A DNA stretch of 10,695 nt, from assembly GCA_035528275.1 (NCBI GenBank), contig DATKYV010000269.1, positions 1-10,695 on the forward strand. Reading direction: 5' to 3'. Source of the DNA: DATKYV01 sp035528275 (lineage in GTDB: Bacteria; Acidobacteriota; Terriglobia; UBA7540). The notes under the pieces were generated by a model. That model saw only the letters and a program-made list of their open reading frames with translations, ran no database searches and had not been told where the DNA came from. Made by a program: the position numbers and the translations under genes. This document shows, piece after piece, positions 1 to 6,022 of the stretch (positions within the stretch are counted from its first letter, which is position 1; the number at the start of each line of letters is the position of its first letter).

Positions 1-18
1 CCCCAACTGGAGGGTGCA

Positions 19-40
19 GGGGCGATTCCTGAATCGCCCC
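19..40. repeat. Perfect palindromic hairpin downstream of pnp
   Basis: Arms GGGGCGATTC (19-28) and GAATCGCCCC (31-40) are exact reverse complements separated by CT, so RNA from either strand could form a stem of about 9 bp. It lies about 70 nt past the pnp stop codon. No T-tract follows it on the minus strand, so it is not a textbook intrinsic terminator. It may be a 3'-end stabilising or Rho-associated structure, or a REP-like dispersed palindrome. Confidence 0.6.
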
Positions 41-59
41 CACTAAGGTTTTGACAGCC

Positions 60-107
60 GCAATCCGTCGGCCACCGGCCCCGGCCGGGACGCGGCTGAC
101 GGATTGC
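60..107. repeat. Long imperfect inverted repeat immediately after the pnp stop
   Basis: GCAATCCGTCGGCC (60-73) and GGCTGACGGATTGC (94-107) pair over 13 of 14 positions, and the remaining position can be a G-U pair in RNA from one strand. The 20-nt GC-rich loop can pair internally (CCGGCC with GGCCGG). It begins one base beyond the pnp stop codon (109-111) and has no T-run behind it on the minus strand. Its core TCCGTCRGCC recurs at 5078-5095 and 5182-5199, which suggests a repeated palindromic element. It may serve as the pnp 3' end. Confidence 0.6.
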
Positions 108-108
108 G

Positions 109-2229
109 CTACTTCTGTTCCTCGTGAACTTGAGGGGCACCGGCCTTGTGCCGCTGGTCGCGGAGGACGGCTTTGCGGCTGAGGCGAATCTTGTTGCCCT
201 CGATGGAGATGACCTTGACCAGGAGCTGGTCGCCTTCTTTCAGTTCATCGCGGACGTCGCGGATGCGATGCTCGGCGACCTCGCTGATATGTAGCAGGCC
301 GTCGGTGCCGGGGAAGATTTCGACGAAGGCGCCGAAATCCACGAGCCGGACCACCTTGCCGAGGTAGGTCTTGCCGAGCTCCGCCTCGGCCATCAGGTCC
401 TTGATCATCTTCAAGGCCTTGTTGGCGGCCGTTTCGTCGACGGCGGCGACGTTCACCTTGCCGTCGTCCTCGACGTCGATCTTCACGCCCGTCTGCTCGA
501 TGATGCCGCGGATGACCTTCCCACCCGGGCCAATGAGCTCGCCGATCTTCTGCCGGTTGATTTGCAGCGTGTAGATACGCGGCGCGTAGGCGGAGATGTT
601 GGCGCGCGTCTCAGGCAACGTCTCGAGCATCTTGCCCAGGACGTGCAGCCGTCCGGCTTTGGCCTGCTGGAGCGCTTCGGCCATGATCTGCGGCGTGACC
701 CCACGGACCTTGATATCCATCTGCAGGGCGGTGATTCCGTCTTTGGTTCCCGCCACCTTGAAGTCCATATCGCCGTAGTGGTCTTCGGCGCCCGCGATGT
801 CAGTGAGGATGGCGTACTTCTCGCCTTCCATCACCAGCCCCATGGCGATGCCCCCCACGGGGGCGGCGATGGGGACGCCCGCGTCCATCAGCGCCAGGCA
901 GCCGCCGCAGACGGTGGCCATTGAGGATGAGCCGTTGGACTCCAGAATGTCGGAGACCACGCGGATGGTGTAAGGGAAAGTCTCCTCCGCCGGCAGGACG
1001 GAGAGCAGCGCGCGCTCGGCCAGCGCCCCGTGCCCGATCTCGCGACGCCCGGGGCCGCGCAGGAATTTCACCTCGCCCACGCTGAAGGGCGGGAAATTGT
1101 AGTGGAGCATGAAACGCTTGTAGGACTCGCCCTCGAGCACGTCAAGACGCTGCTGGTCTTCACCGGTGCCGAGCGTGGCGGTCACCAGCGCCTGCGTCTC
1201 ACCGCGAGTGAAGAGCGCGGAGCCGTGAGTGCGCGGAAGCAGCCCCACTTCGCAGGTAATCTCCCGGACCTGGTCGAAAGCCCGATGGTCCTGGCGCCGA
1301 TGATGGTTGAGCATGTCGTCGCGAAAGAGCCTTTCCTCCAGGGCGTCAAAGGCGTGGGCCACCTCGTGGCGTTTGGCTTCGTCTTCCTCGGGGTAGCTTT
1401 CGATAAGCTCCTTGCGCAGCGCGGCGATTTTGCGATGGCTCTCCTGCTTAATGTACTTCGAAGTGTCCATGGCCTCGTGAAGCGCCTCGGTGGCCTTGGC
1501 GGCGACTTCCTGGTACAGCGCCTCGTCGCGCGGCGGAAGCGTCACCTCCCGCTTCTTCACCCCCAGCTTCTCGAAGAGTTCCTTTTCGGCAGCGATGATC
1601 TTTCGAATCTCGCCGTGGGCGTATTGGATGGCGTCGAGAATGGTTTCCTCGGAAACCTCCTTGGCCCCCGCTTCGACCATGACGATGGCGTCTTCGGTGG
1701 CCGCAACCACGAGATTCAGCAGGCTGTTCTTGACTTCCGCGTAGGTGGGATTCGTCACCAACCGTCCCTCAACCAGCCCTACGCGCACCGCCGCAAGGGG
1801 CGTAGAGAAGGGAATATCGGAAAGGTAGACGGCTGCTGCGCCGGCAATCAGCCCCACAACGTCCGGGTTGTTGTCCGAATCGGCCGATAACACCAGGGCG
1901 ATGACCTGGGTTTCATCATGAAAGCCTTCAGGAAACATCGGCCGGAGCGGCCGATCAATCTGGCGGCTGGTAAGAATTTCCTTCTCCGTGGGCCGCCCTT
2001 CGCGTTTGAAAAATCCGCCGGGGATCTTTCCCGCCGCATAGTTGTATTCGCGGTAGTCCACGGTCAGGGGAAAGAAATCAATCCCCACGCGGGGATCGGT
2101 GGTGCAGGCCGTGGCCAGGACCGCCGTGTCGCCGTAGCGAACGTAGGCCGAACCGTTCGCCTGCTTGGCAAGTTTGCCGCACTCAATGGTCAGGGTGTTC
2201 GCACCCAGGGGAATGCTGATTTGCTGCAA
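109..2229 (-). CDS. pnp: Polynucleotide phosphorylase (PNPase)
   Basis: Phosphorolytic 3'-5' exoribonuclease of the RNA degradation machinery, which in other bacteria acts as a cytoplasmic trimer. The chosen start is a TTG at 2229-2227, because a GGAGG lies 6 nt upstream; a GTG at 2289 would add 20 Arg-rich residues unlike the family. That gives 706 aa, close to the E. coli length of 711. Two RNase PH domains lie at about 1-200 and 310-540, with a helical linker between. The catalytic residues seen are D483 and D489 (the EDH and GDMDF motifs) with K491. A KH domain with GPGG at 567-570 and an S1 domain at about 620-685 complete the canonical order. The stop is TAG. It follows rpsO in the usual order but after a 293-nt spacer, so it may have its own promoter or a processed leader. 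The assignment is very secure. Confidence 0.98.
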   Translation of the reverse strand: MQQISIPLGANTLTIECGKLAKQANGSAYVRYGDTAVLATACTTDPRVGIDFFPLTVDYREYNYAAGKIPGGFFKREGRPTEKEILTSRQIDRPLRPMFPEGFHDETQVIALVLSADSDNNPDVVGLIAGAAAVYLSDIPFSTPLAAVRVGLVEGRLVTNPTYAEVKNSLLNLVVAATEDAIVMVEAGAKEVSEETILDAIQYAHGEIRKIIAAEKELFEKLGVKKREVTLPPRDEALYQEVAAKATEALHEAMDTSKYIKQESHRKIAALRKELIESYPEEDEAKRHEVAHAFDALEERLFRDDMLNHHRRQDHRAFDQVREITCEVGLLPRTHGSALFTRGETQALVTATLGTGEDQQRLDVLEGESYKRFMLHYNFPPFSVGEVKFLRGPGRREIGHGALAERALLSVLPAEETFPYTIRVVSDILESNGSSSMATVCGGCLALMDAGVPIAAPVGGIAMGLVMEGEKYAILTDIAGAEDHYGDMDFKVAGTKDGITALQMDIKVRGVTPQIMAEALQQAKAGRLHVLGKMLETLPETRANISAYAPRIYTLQINRQKIGELIGPGGKVIRGIIEQTGVKIDVEDDGKVNVAAVDETAANKALKMIKDLMAEAELGKTYLGKVVRLVDFGAFVEIFPGTDGLLHISEVAEHRIRDVRDELKEGDQLLVKVISIEGNKIRLSRKAVLRDQRHKAGAPQVHEEQK

Positions 2230-2522
2230 TTTAATCCTCCATTTTCGCCGCCGCCTGCGAGCCGGCGGTGCCCTCAGGCACGCCACCACGCGGCTGCTGT
2301 GCGATCTTCTCCCTTCGCCTCAAGGGCAGAACGGGAGATTGATACATCAGGTTAGGTTGAGGGAGTTGCGATTCGACGGTCAGGAGGGTTGGCCAGCAAA
2401 TCCCCGCGAGGCCGGAACAGGTGCCTCGGCCATCCCCCGGCTGGGGCCGGGCGGGTGGCGGGTCAATGCATTTATCGGGGCTGTCGAAGCCCGAAAATCC
2501 AGACTGTGGGGTCACAACGGGG
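2230..2522 (-). promoter_or_regulatory. rpsO-pnp spacer / structured pnp leader
   Basis: This stretch holds no convincing gene. On the minus strand it contains short stem-loops just before the pnp ribosome site: GTGCC/GGCAC with a 4-nt loop (2268-2281) and a CCGCC/GGCGG pairing (2251-2268), which overlap and so compete. Farther from pnp are a GGGCT/AGCCC hairpin near 2478-2493 and a C4/G4 hairpin near 2435-2446. A weak promoter-like pair, TTGCTG with TCGAAT 17 nt later, lies near 2370-2400. In E. coli the pnp leader forms a hairpin cut by RNase III and used by PNPase for autocontrol; a similar role here is inference. Confidence 0.35.
2236..2240 (-). promoter_or_regulatory. Shine-Dalgarno site fixing the TTG start of pnp
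   Basis: The minus strand reads GGAGG, then six bases (ATTAAA), then TTG. No ATG, GTG or other well-placed ribosome site is nearby in frame, so this motif decides the pnp start and makes it a TTG gene. Confidence 0.75.
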
Positions 2523-2792
2523 CTACTTGCGGATGCCCAGGCTGGTGATCACCTGATGGTAGCGTTTCGGATCGCGCCCTTTCAAATACTCCAGCAAGCG
2601 CCGCCTCTTGGCCACCATCATCAGCAGGCCGCGGCGAGACGCGTGGTCTTTTCGATGGACGCGGAAGTGCTCGGTCAGGTAAGAAATCCTTTCGCTCAAC
2701 AAGGCGATTTGCACTTCGGGTGAGCCCGTGTCACTCGGATGAACCTTGTAACGCTCAATCAAAGTAGCCTTGGAGTCCCCAGTCAACGGCAT
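2523..2792 (-). CDS. rpsO: 30S ribosomal protein S15
   Basis: An 89-aa protein, the normal S15 length, with the family's conserved features: the D-T-GSPEVQ stretch at residues 21-28, the SERI-LTEH helix, and the H-KDH-SRRGLL segment around 46-57 that contacts the 16S rRNA three-way junction. S15 is a primary binder of the central domain of 16S rRNA. The ATG at 2792 has GAGGAG 8 nt upstream. A second ATG 7 nt earlier is out of frame and opens only a 14-codon reading frame. It is followed by pnp on the same strand and has a recognisable promoter about 50 nt upstream. The stop is TAG. Confidence 0.98.
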   Translation of the reverse strand: MPLTGDSKATLIERYKVHPSDTGSPEVQIALLSERISYLTEHFRVHRKDHASRRGLLMMVAKRRRLLEYLKGRDPKRYHQVITSLGIRK

Positions 2793-2800
2793 CCGCCATT

Positions 2801-2806
2801 CTCCTC
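2801..2806 (-). promoter_or_regulatory. Shine-Dalgarno site of rpsO
   Basis: GAGGAG on the minus strand lies 8 nt before the ATG at 2792. An out-of-frame ATG (2799-2797) sits between the two, only one base from the motif and too close to be used efficiently, so the 2792 start is preferred. Confidence 0.6.
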
Positions 2807-2843
2807 ACTTTTCACAACTTTTTCCCTTTTTTTGTTCCCAACA

Positions 2844-2872
2844 AGATTAGCATGAATGTCCATTCTTGGCAA
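2844..2872 (-). promoter_or_regulatory. Putative sigma70-type promoter of rpsO
   Basis: On the minus strand TTGCCA (2872-2867, 4 of 6 consensus bases) and TAATCT (2849-2844, 4 of 6) are separated by exactly 17 nt. A TG one base upstream of the -10 gives an extended -10. Transcription would begin near 2837, giving an A-rich rpsO leader of about 45 nt. This is pattern matching only. Confidence 0.5.
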
Positions 2873-2980
2873 AAGCTAAATTGCCCCGGGTGCGTGCGAT
2901 CAGGGCCGGGGTGGCCCGGTTTCCGCGGCGTTCTTCTGTAGCTAATACCCTGCGCCAAAGCCGCGACCTCGGCTGACCTG

Positions 2981-2989
2981 TGCTAGAAT
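2981..2989 (+). promoter_or_regulatory. Extended -10 element for the PilZ gene
   Basis: TGCTAGAAT matches an extended -10 (TG, one base, then TAGAAT with 5 of 6 consensus bases). No good -35 is visible, as is common with extended -10 promoters. Transcription would start near 2996. This argues against the GTG at 2980 as the start codon, because it would lie inside the promoter, and favours a start at 3010 or 3031. Confidence 0.45.
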
Positions 2990-3030
2990 CGGCAGGACTC
3001 AAGTTCGCCGTGTGCGGAACAGGTCGAGCC

Positions 3031-3675
3031 TTGGAAAAGAAGCCGATTCGGAAGTACCCGCGCGTTGCCACCCGTTTCCCCGTCCGCTACAGCGTCGGAC
3101 ACAGCATGTTTCGAAGCCATGCGACGACGCTGGGTGGCGGCGGACTTTTCCTCCGGGGGACCGGCCAGCTCGCGCCGGGCACTGAAATCCTGGTGCGTTT
3201 TCGGCCCGCCAAGCATCTACGCTTCATCGAAGCCCGCGCCAAAGTTCGGTACCAGATCCCCGGTGAAGGCGTGGGTATTGAATTCGTCGAGGTCCGGCAG
3301 GAAGACCACCAGCTCCTCCTGCGCTTCATCCACTACCGGACGGGAGACCGTCGGCGACATCCGCGCGTCCCCCTGGTTACTCAAGTCTACTGCGAGGAGC
3401 TGATGTGGCTGGCTTTCTCCACGGATGTGAGCGTGGGAGGGATGTTTGTCGAGACCAAGCACCAGGTCGCGGTGGGCACCCGCTTGACCATCCGCTTTCA
3501 TCTGGAGGGAGGTGACCCGATCGTGGAGGCTATCGGCGTGGTCAAGTACGTGGTCCCCAAACTGGGCGTGGGCGTTCAGTTTGTTGAAATTGAACCGAGC
3601 GATCACAAGCGCCTCACGGTATACGTCAACAAGACCCCCGCGCTTCCTGACCCGACCTCCAAGGCGGCGCCCTGA
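3031..3675 (+). CDS. Tandem PilZ-domain protein
   Basis: A soluble protein of 214 aa from the chosen TTG, with two PilZ domains. PilZ domains bind cyclic di-GMP through an RxxxR motif and a D/NxSxxG motif. Domain 1 (about 7-103) has RKYPR at 7-11, but its second motif is degenerate: T, L and G stand where D/N, S and G are expected, near 32-37. Domain 2 (about 107-202) has RRHPR at 108-112 and an intact DVSVGG at 132-137. Only domain 2 is therefore a confident ligand site. The frame is open from GTG 2980, and GTG 3010 is another option. TTG 3031 is preferred because it lies after the extended -10 at 2981-2989, has a GGAACAGG stretch about 7 nt upstream, and starts just before the domain. No partner gene is visible, so the output of the c-di-GMP signal is unknown. 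It converges with the SDR gene, 58 bp away. Confidence 0.9.
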   Translation: MEKKPIRKYPRVATRFPVRYSVGHSMFRSHATTLGGGGLFLRGTGQLAPGTEILVRFRPAKHLRFIEARAKVRYQIPGEGVGIEFVEVRQEDHQLLLRFIHYRTGDRRRHPRVPLVTQVYCEELMWLAFSTDVSVGGMFVETKHQVAVGTRLTIRFHLEGGDPIVEAIGVVKYVVPKLGVGVQFVEIEPSDHKRLTVYVNKTPALPDPTSKAAP

Positions 3676-3733
3676 GACCCGCCTGACCGCTCGTCCCCAG
3701 CCCCGCAATCGAACCCGGCTTTCCCGGTACTCC

Positions 3734-4444
3734 TCAAACCGCGCCGCTCGATGGCATGAGGAGAATCTCCTCAACGCTGGCCCGTGGTGGTTGGAGCAGA
3801 GCGCCCAGAACCGCTTCCGCCACATCGCCCGGTTGCAGAAGTTTCGAGCGGTTGACGGGAAAGTCGAAGGCTTTGACCATGCGTGTGTCGGTGGTCCCGG
3901 GCAGAACCGCGGTGACGCGAATTCGATGCGAGCGCAACTCCCGGCGCAGCACGCGCGTCAGGCCCAGCGCGCCGAATTTCGCGGCGGAATAGGCCGAGCA
4001 ATTCGCAAAGGCCTGAATGCTCGAAATCGAGAGAATATTCACCAGGTGAGGCGCGGCACTCTTCGCGAAGAGCGGCAAGGCGGCGCGCACGGTGAGAAAA
4101 ATCGAGGTGAGGTTGGTCTCAATGTTCGCCCGCCATTCCTTGAGCGTGGTGCGGGCGAACCGTTTGTAGGTGAAAACGCCGGCGCTGTTCACTAAAACAT
4201 CGAGGCGGCCGTGCCTCCTGCGGACGGCGAGGAACAGCCGATTGACGTCCGCCGGCCGCGTGACATCCGCCTCGACCGCCAGCGCCCCTTCGCCCACCTG
4301 CCGCGCTGCCGTCCTCAGTCGTTTTCGGTCGCGCGCCACGAGAATGATCCGCGCGCCCTCACGTCCCAGTGCCTTGGCGATGGCCAGCCCGATTCCGCGG
4401 CTGGCCCCCGTCACCACGATCACTTTGCCTTCGAGTTTGGGCAT
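3734..4444 (-). CDS. Classical short-chain dehydrogenase/reductase, possibly pterin-active
   Basis: A 236-aa NAD(P)-dependent oxidoreductase with a Rossmann fold. Visible motifs are TGASRGIG at 12-19 (cofactor binding), NSAG at 86-89 (usually NNAG), structural Asn111, and the catalytic S139, Y152 and K156 (YSAAK). Arg residues after the second strand (ARDRKR, 37-42) suggest NADP(H). The ATG at 4444 starts directly before the fold. The frame stays open upstream to 4639, but that would overlap folE by 110 nt and add 65 Arg/Ser-rich residues, so it is rejected. It is the last gene of the pterin run, 85 nt after folE. Its position suggests a sepiapterin-reductase-like or related role in reducing 6-pyruvoyltetrahydropterin. 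That is inference from context, because SDR substrate cannot be read from these motifs. A general FabG-like oxidoreductase is the alternative. Confidence 0.9.
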   Translation of the reverse strand: MPKLEGKVIVVTGASRGIGLAIAKALGREGARIILVARDRKRLRTAARQVGEGALAVEADVTRPADVNRLFLAVRRRHGRLDVLVNSAGVFTYKRFARTTLKEWRANIETNLTSIFLTVRAALPLFAKSAAPHLVNILSISSIQAFANCSAYSAAKFGALGLTRVLRRELRSHRIRVTAVLPGTTDTRMVKAFDFPVNRSKLLQPGDVAEAVLGALLQPPRASVEEILLMPSSGAV

Positions 4445-4529
4445 GTTTTTCCGGATTGAAAGTGAAGCTTCCCGGCCGGCATCGCGATGAGGAACAACAG
4501 CGCCGTGCAGACCCTGGGGGCTCGAATCG

Positions 4530-5153
4530 CTAACTCCGCGGGCGCACGAGCGAGAGGAACTCCTCTCGCGTTTCAATCTCGTCGCGGAACACGCCGAGCA
4601 TCGCCGAGGTGATGGCGACCGAATTCTGCTTCTCGACACCGCGCATGATCATGCAGAGATGTTTGGCTTCGATGACCACGCCCACGCCCTGCGGTTTGAT
4701 CTTTTCCATGAGAGTTTCGGCGATCTGAGTGGTGAGGCGCTCCTGCACCTGGAGCCGGCGCGCGAATACGTCCACAAGGCGCGGAATCTTGCTCAAACCG
4801 ATGACCCGCTTCGTGGGGATGTAGGCGACGTGACATCGGCCGAAGAAGGGCAGCAGATGATGCTCGCAAAGGCTGAAAATCTCGATGTCCTTGACGATCA
4901 CCATCTCATCGTAAGCCACGTCATAAAGCGCGCCGTTCAAGACCTGGTCCACGTTCTGGTGGTAGCCGCTGGTCAGGAAACGCAGCGATTGAGCGACGCG
5001 AGCCGGGGTACGCAGCAGCCCGTCGCGATTCGCGTCCTCACCAATCTGCGCCAGGATATCGCGCACCGGATTCTCCAGTCCGTCGGCCGACGGACCCGCC
5101 GGCCGGTCCGCTTCCTCGAGATTGTCGAGTTGATCCGCTCGGTATACCTTCAT
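4530..5153 (-). CDS. folE: GTP cyclohydrolase I (FolE)
   Basis: Converts GTP to 7,8-dihydroneopterin triphosphate and formate, the entry step to folate, biopterin and some queuosine pathways; the family forms a cytoplasmic decamer. It has 207 aa. The zinc ligands C96, H99 and C167 and catalytic H98 and H165 are present (SLCEHH at 94-99, KHLC at 164-167), as are SKIPR at 121-125 and Q137 before ERLT. The start is ATG 5153 with GGAGAGG 9 nt upstream; a GTG at 5174 would swallow that site. It follows PTPS copy 2 by 33 nt. The N-terminal linker (about residues 20-26) is encoded by a perfect 18-bp palindrome (5078-5095) that also occurs, slightly altered, at the end of the previous gene. The stop is TAG. 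Confidence 0.97.
   Translation of the reverse strand: MKVYRADQLDNLEEADRPAGPSADGLENPVRDILAQIGEDANRDGLLRTPARVAQSLRFLTSGYHQNVDQVLNGALYDVAYDEMVIVKDIEIFSLCEHHLLPFFGRCHVAYIPTKRVIGLSKIPRLVDVFARRLQVQERLTTQIAETLMEKIKPQGVGVVIEAKHLCMIMRGVEKQNSVAITSAMLGVFRDEIETREEFLSLVRPRS
5078..5095. repeat. Perfect 18-bp palindrome inside folE
   Basis: GTCCGTCGGCCGACGGAC reads the same on both strands. It encodes part of the variable N-terminal linker of FolE (around PSADG), not a catalytic element. A near-copy lies 104 nt away at 5182-5199, and its half-sites recur in the long hairpin at 60-107. Confidence 0.7.
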
Positions 5154-5181
5154 CTCAATTTGCCTCTCCACCACGTTCGGC

Positions 5182-5199
5182 GTCCGTCAGCCGACGGAC
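5182..5199. repeat. Near-palindrome at the PTPS copy 2 stop codon
   Basis: GTCCGTCAGCCGACGGAC has exact 7-bp arms and differs from the 5078-5095 palindrome at one position. It contains the stop codon (TGA, 5187-5189) and the last codons (Ser-Val-Gly) of PTPS copy 2. It may be a dispersed palindromic element that supplied this gene's 3' end. Confidence 0.65.
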
Positions 5200-5615
5200 T
5201 GGTACTCAATGAAATTAGAGCTCGTCTCCTCCAGGCGGACGCGATTCAAGCGCGCCCCCGCGCTCCCCTCGCTTCCGTCCACATGCGGCCGCAGCAGCTT
5301 GAAGATCTCCATGCAGATATTCTCGGTCGTGGGCACGCGAGTCTGGAAATTCTCCACGTCAAGATTCAAGTTCGTTTCGTCAAACCGCTCGATGACCTCC
5401 GCCTGCACCGCGCGGTCGAGCCGAGCCAGGTCATAGACCATTCCCGTCGCCGGATCGATGGGGCCCGCCACGGTGACGTCCAACACGTAGTTGTGCCCGT
5501 GACCGTGGGGATTGTTGCACTTGCCGTAGATGCGGGCGTTTTCTTCCGCCGAAAGCGCGTCGTTGTGCAGGCGATGCGCGGCGGAAAAGCGGTAGCGTCG
5601 GGTCAAATAAACCAT
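5187..5615 (-). CDS. 6-pyruvoyltetrahydropterin synthase-like protein, copy 2 (intact frame)
   Basis: A 142-aa COG0720/PTPS-fold protein. The family converts 7,8-dihydroneopterin triphosphate to 6-pyruvoyltetrahydropterin, or to 6-carboxytetrahydropterin in QueD. The three zinc ligands H14 (FSAAH), H39 and H41 and the nucleophile C33 (GKCNNP) are present, with the animal-like C-x5-HGH spacing. H37 also gives a C-x3-HGH like QueD. PTTEN at 95-99 and the pterin-anchoring Glu130 are kept. Asp79 is present, but the catalytic His that normally follows it is Glu80 (FDETNL rather than DHKNL), so the classical Cys-Asp-His triad is broken. The ATG at 5615 overlaps the stop of copy 1 as TGATG, which implies translational coupling. 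The frame stays open upstream to 5711, but that extension overlaps copy 1 and is not PTPS-like. The symbol is left blank because QueD or PTPS activity cannot be decided. Confidence 0.92.
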   Translation of the reverse strand: MVYLTRRYRFSAAHRLHNDALSAEENARIYGKCNNPHGHGHNYVLDVTVAGPIDPATGMVYDLARLDRAVQAEVIERFDETNLNLDVENFQTRVPTTENICMEIFKLLRPHVDGSEGSAGARLNRVRLEETSSNFIEYQSVG

Positions 5616-6022
5616 CACTCGCCGTAATAGTCCACAAAGAGGTCCGGAGTTTCGTACAAGCGGATTCGATGCAATTTCCCGAAGCTCAGTTTCGACGCGA
5701 TCAGTTTCCAAATTTCCACCGCGATGTTTTCCGTGGTGGGAATCTTGGTGGCAAACACCGGCACTTCCTTGTTCAGAAACTTGTGGTCCATGAGCTCCAG
5801 GACCTCATCTTCGAGCAGCTTCTTCAGGTCTTTGAGGTCGAGCACCATGCCGGTGGTCGGGTCGACCTCGCCGGCGACGGTGACCTCCAGCGTGTAGTTG
5901 TGCCCGTGCCCATGCGGATTGTTGCACTTGCCGAAAATCCGCCGGTTCTCCTCCGCGCTGAGCTCAGGGTTATGGTAGTAAAGCGAGGCGGAAAACTCCG
6001 CCTATCTGGTCACGTGGATCAT
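5615..6022 (-). pseudogene. 6-pyruvoyltetrahydropterin synthase paralogue, copy 1, with in-frame amber codon
   Basis: Reading from ATG 6022 gives a full-length PTPS of 135 codons before its own TGA, interrupted only by TAG at 6004-6002 (codon 7, after MIHVTR). The rest is one open frame without indels. It aligns without gaps to animal PTPS: C33, H39, H41, D79, H80 (DHK) and E124 (YET) all fall where expected. The zinc-binding His in the SASH motif is Leu14 (CTT), one base from a His codon. The ATG overlaps the glycosyltransferase stop as ATGA, with AGG 7 nt upstream, so initiation looks normal. No ATG, GTG or TTG occurs between the amber and Met59 (5848). A 77-aa product from 5848 would lack the zinc and Cys part. 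An ATT at codon 29 has GGAGGAG 9 nt upstream. Explanations are a decaying duplicate, an assembly or sequencing error, or translational readthrough. Confidence 0.85.

Noticed and set aside
1030..1890. Long plus-strand open frame (286 aa) inside pnp
   Set aside because: It is antisense to a certain PNPase gene, has no recognisable domain, and is explained by high GC content removing stops.
2821..2838. T-rich run as an intrinsic terminator
   Set aside because: No stem precedes the T-run on the plus strand, and the run corresponds to the A-rich rpsO leader on the minus strand.
3217..3825. Minus-strand open frame of 202 aa opposite the PilZ gene
   Set aside because: It overlaps a clear tandem PilZ gene and the end of the SDR gene and shows no family motif.
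4445..4639. 65-residue N-terminal extension of the SDR
   Set aside because: It overlaps folE by 110 nt, is low-complexity Arg/Ser-rich, and precedes a start exactly at the SDR fold.
5616..5711. 32-residue N-terminal extension of PTPS copy 2
   Set aside because: It lies within PTPS copy 1 in another frame; the TGATG overlap and the PTPS fold both point to ATG 5615.
5615..5848. Independent 77-aa gene starting at ATG 5848
   Set aside because: The sequence upstream in the same frame is clear PTPS coding back to ATG 6022, interrupted only by TAG, so this is the tail of copy 1. The short product would lack the zinc and Cys part.
6002..6004. TAG read as a sense codon by a changed genetic code
   Set aside because: TAG terminates pnp, rpsO, folE and both ADOP genes in this window, so general reassignment is not tenable. 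Occasional readthrough remains possible.
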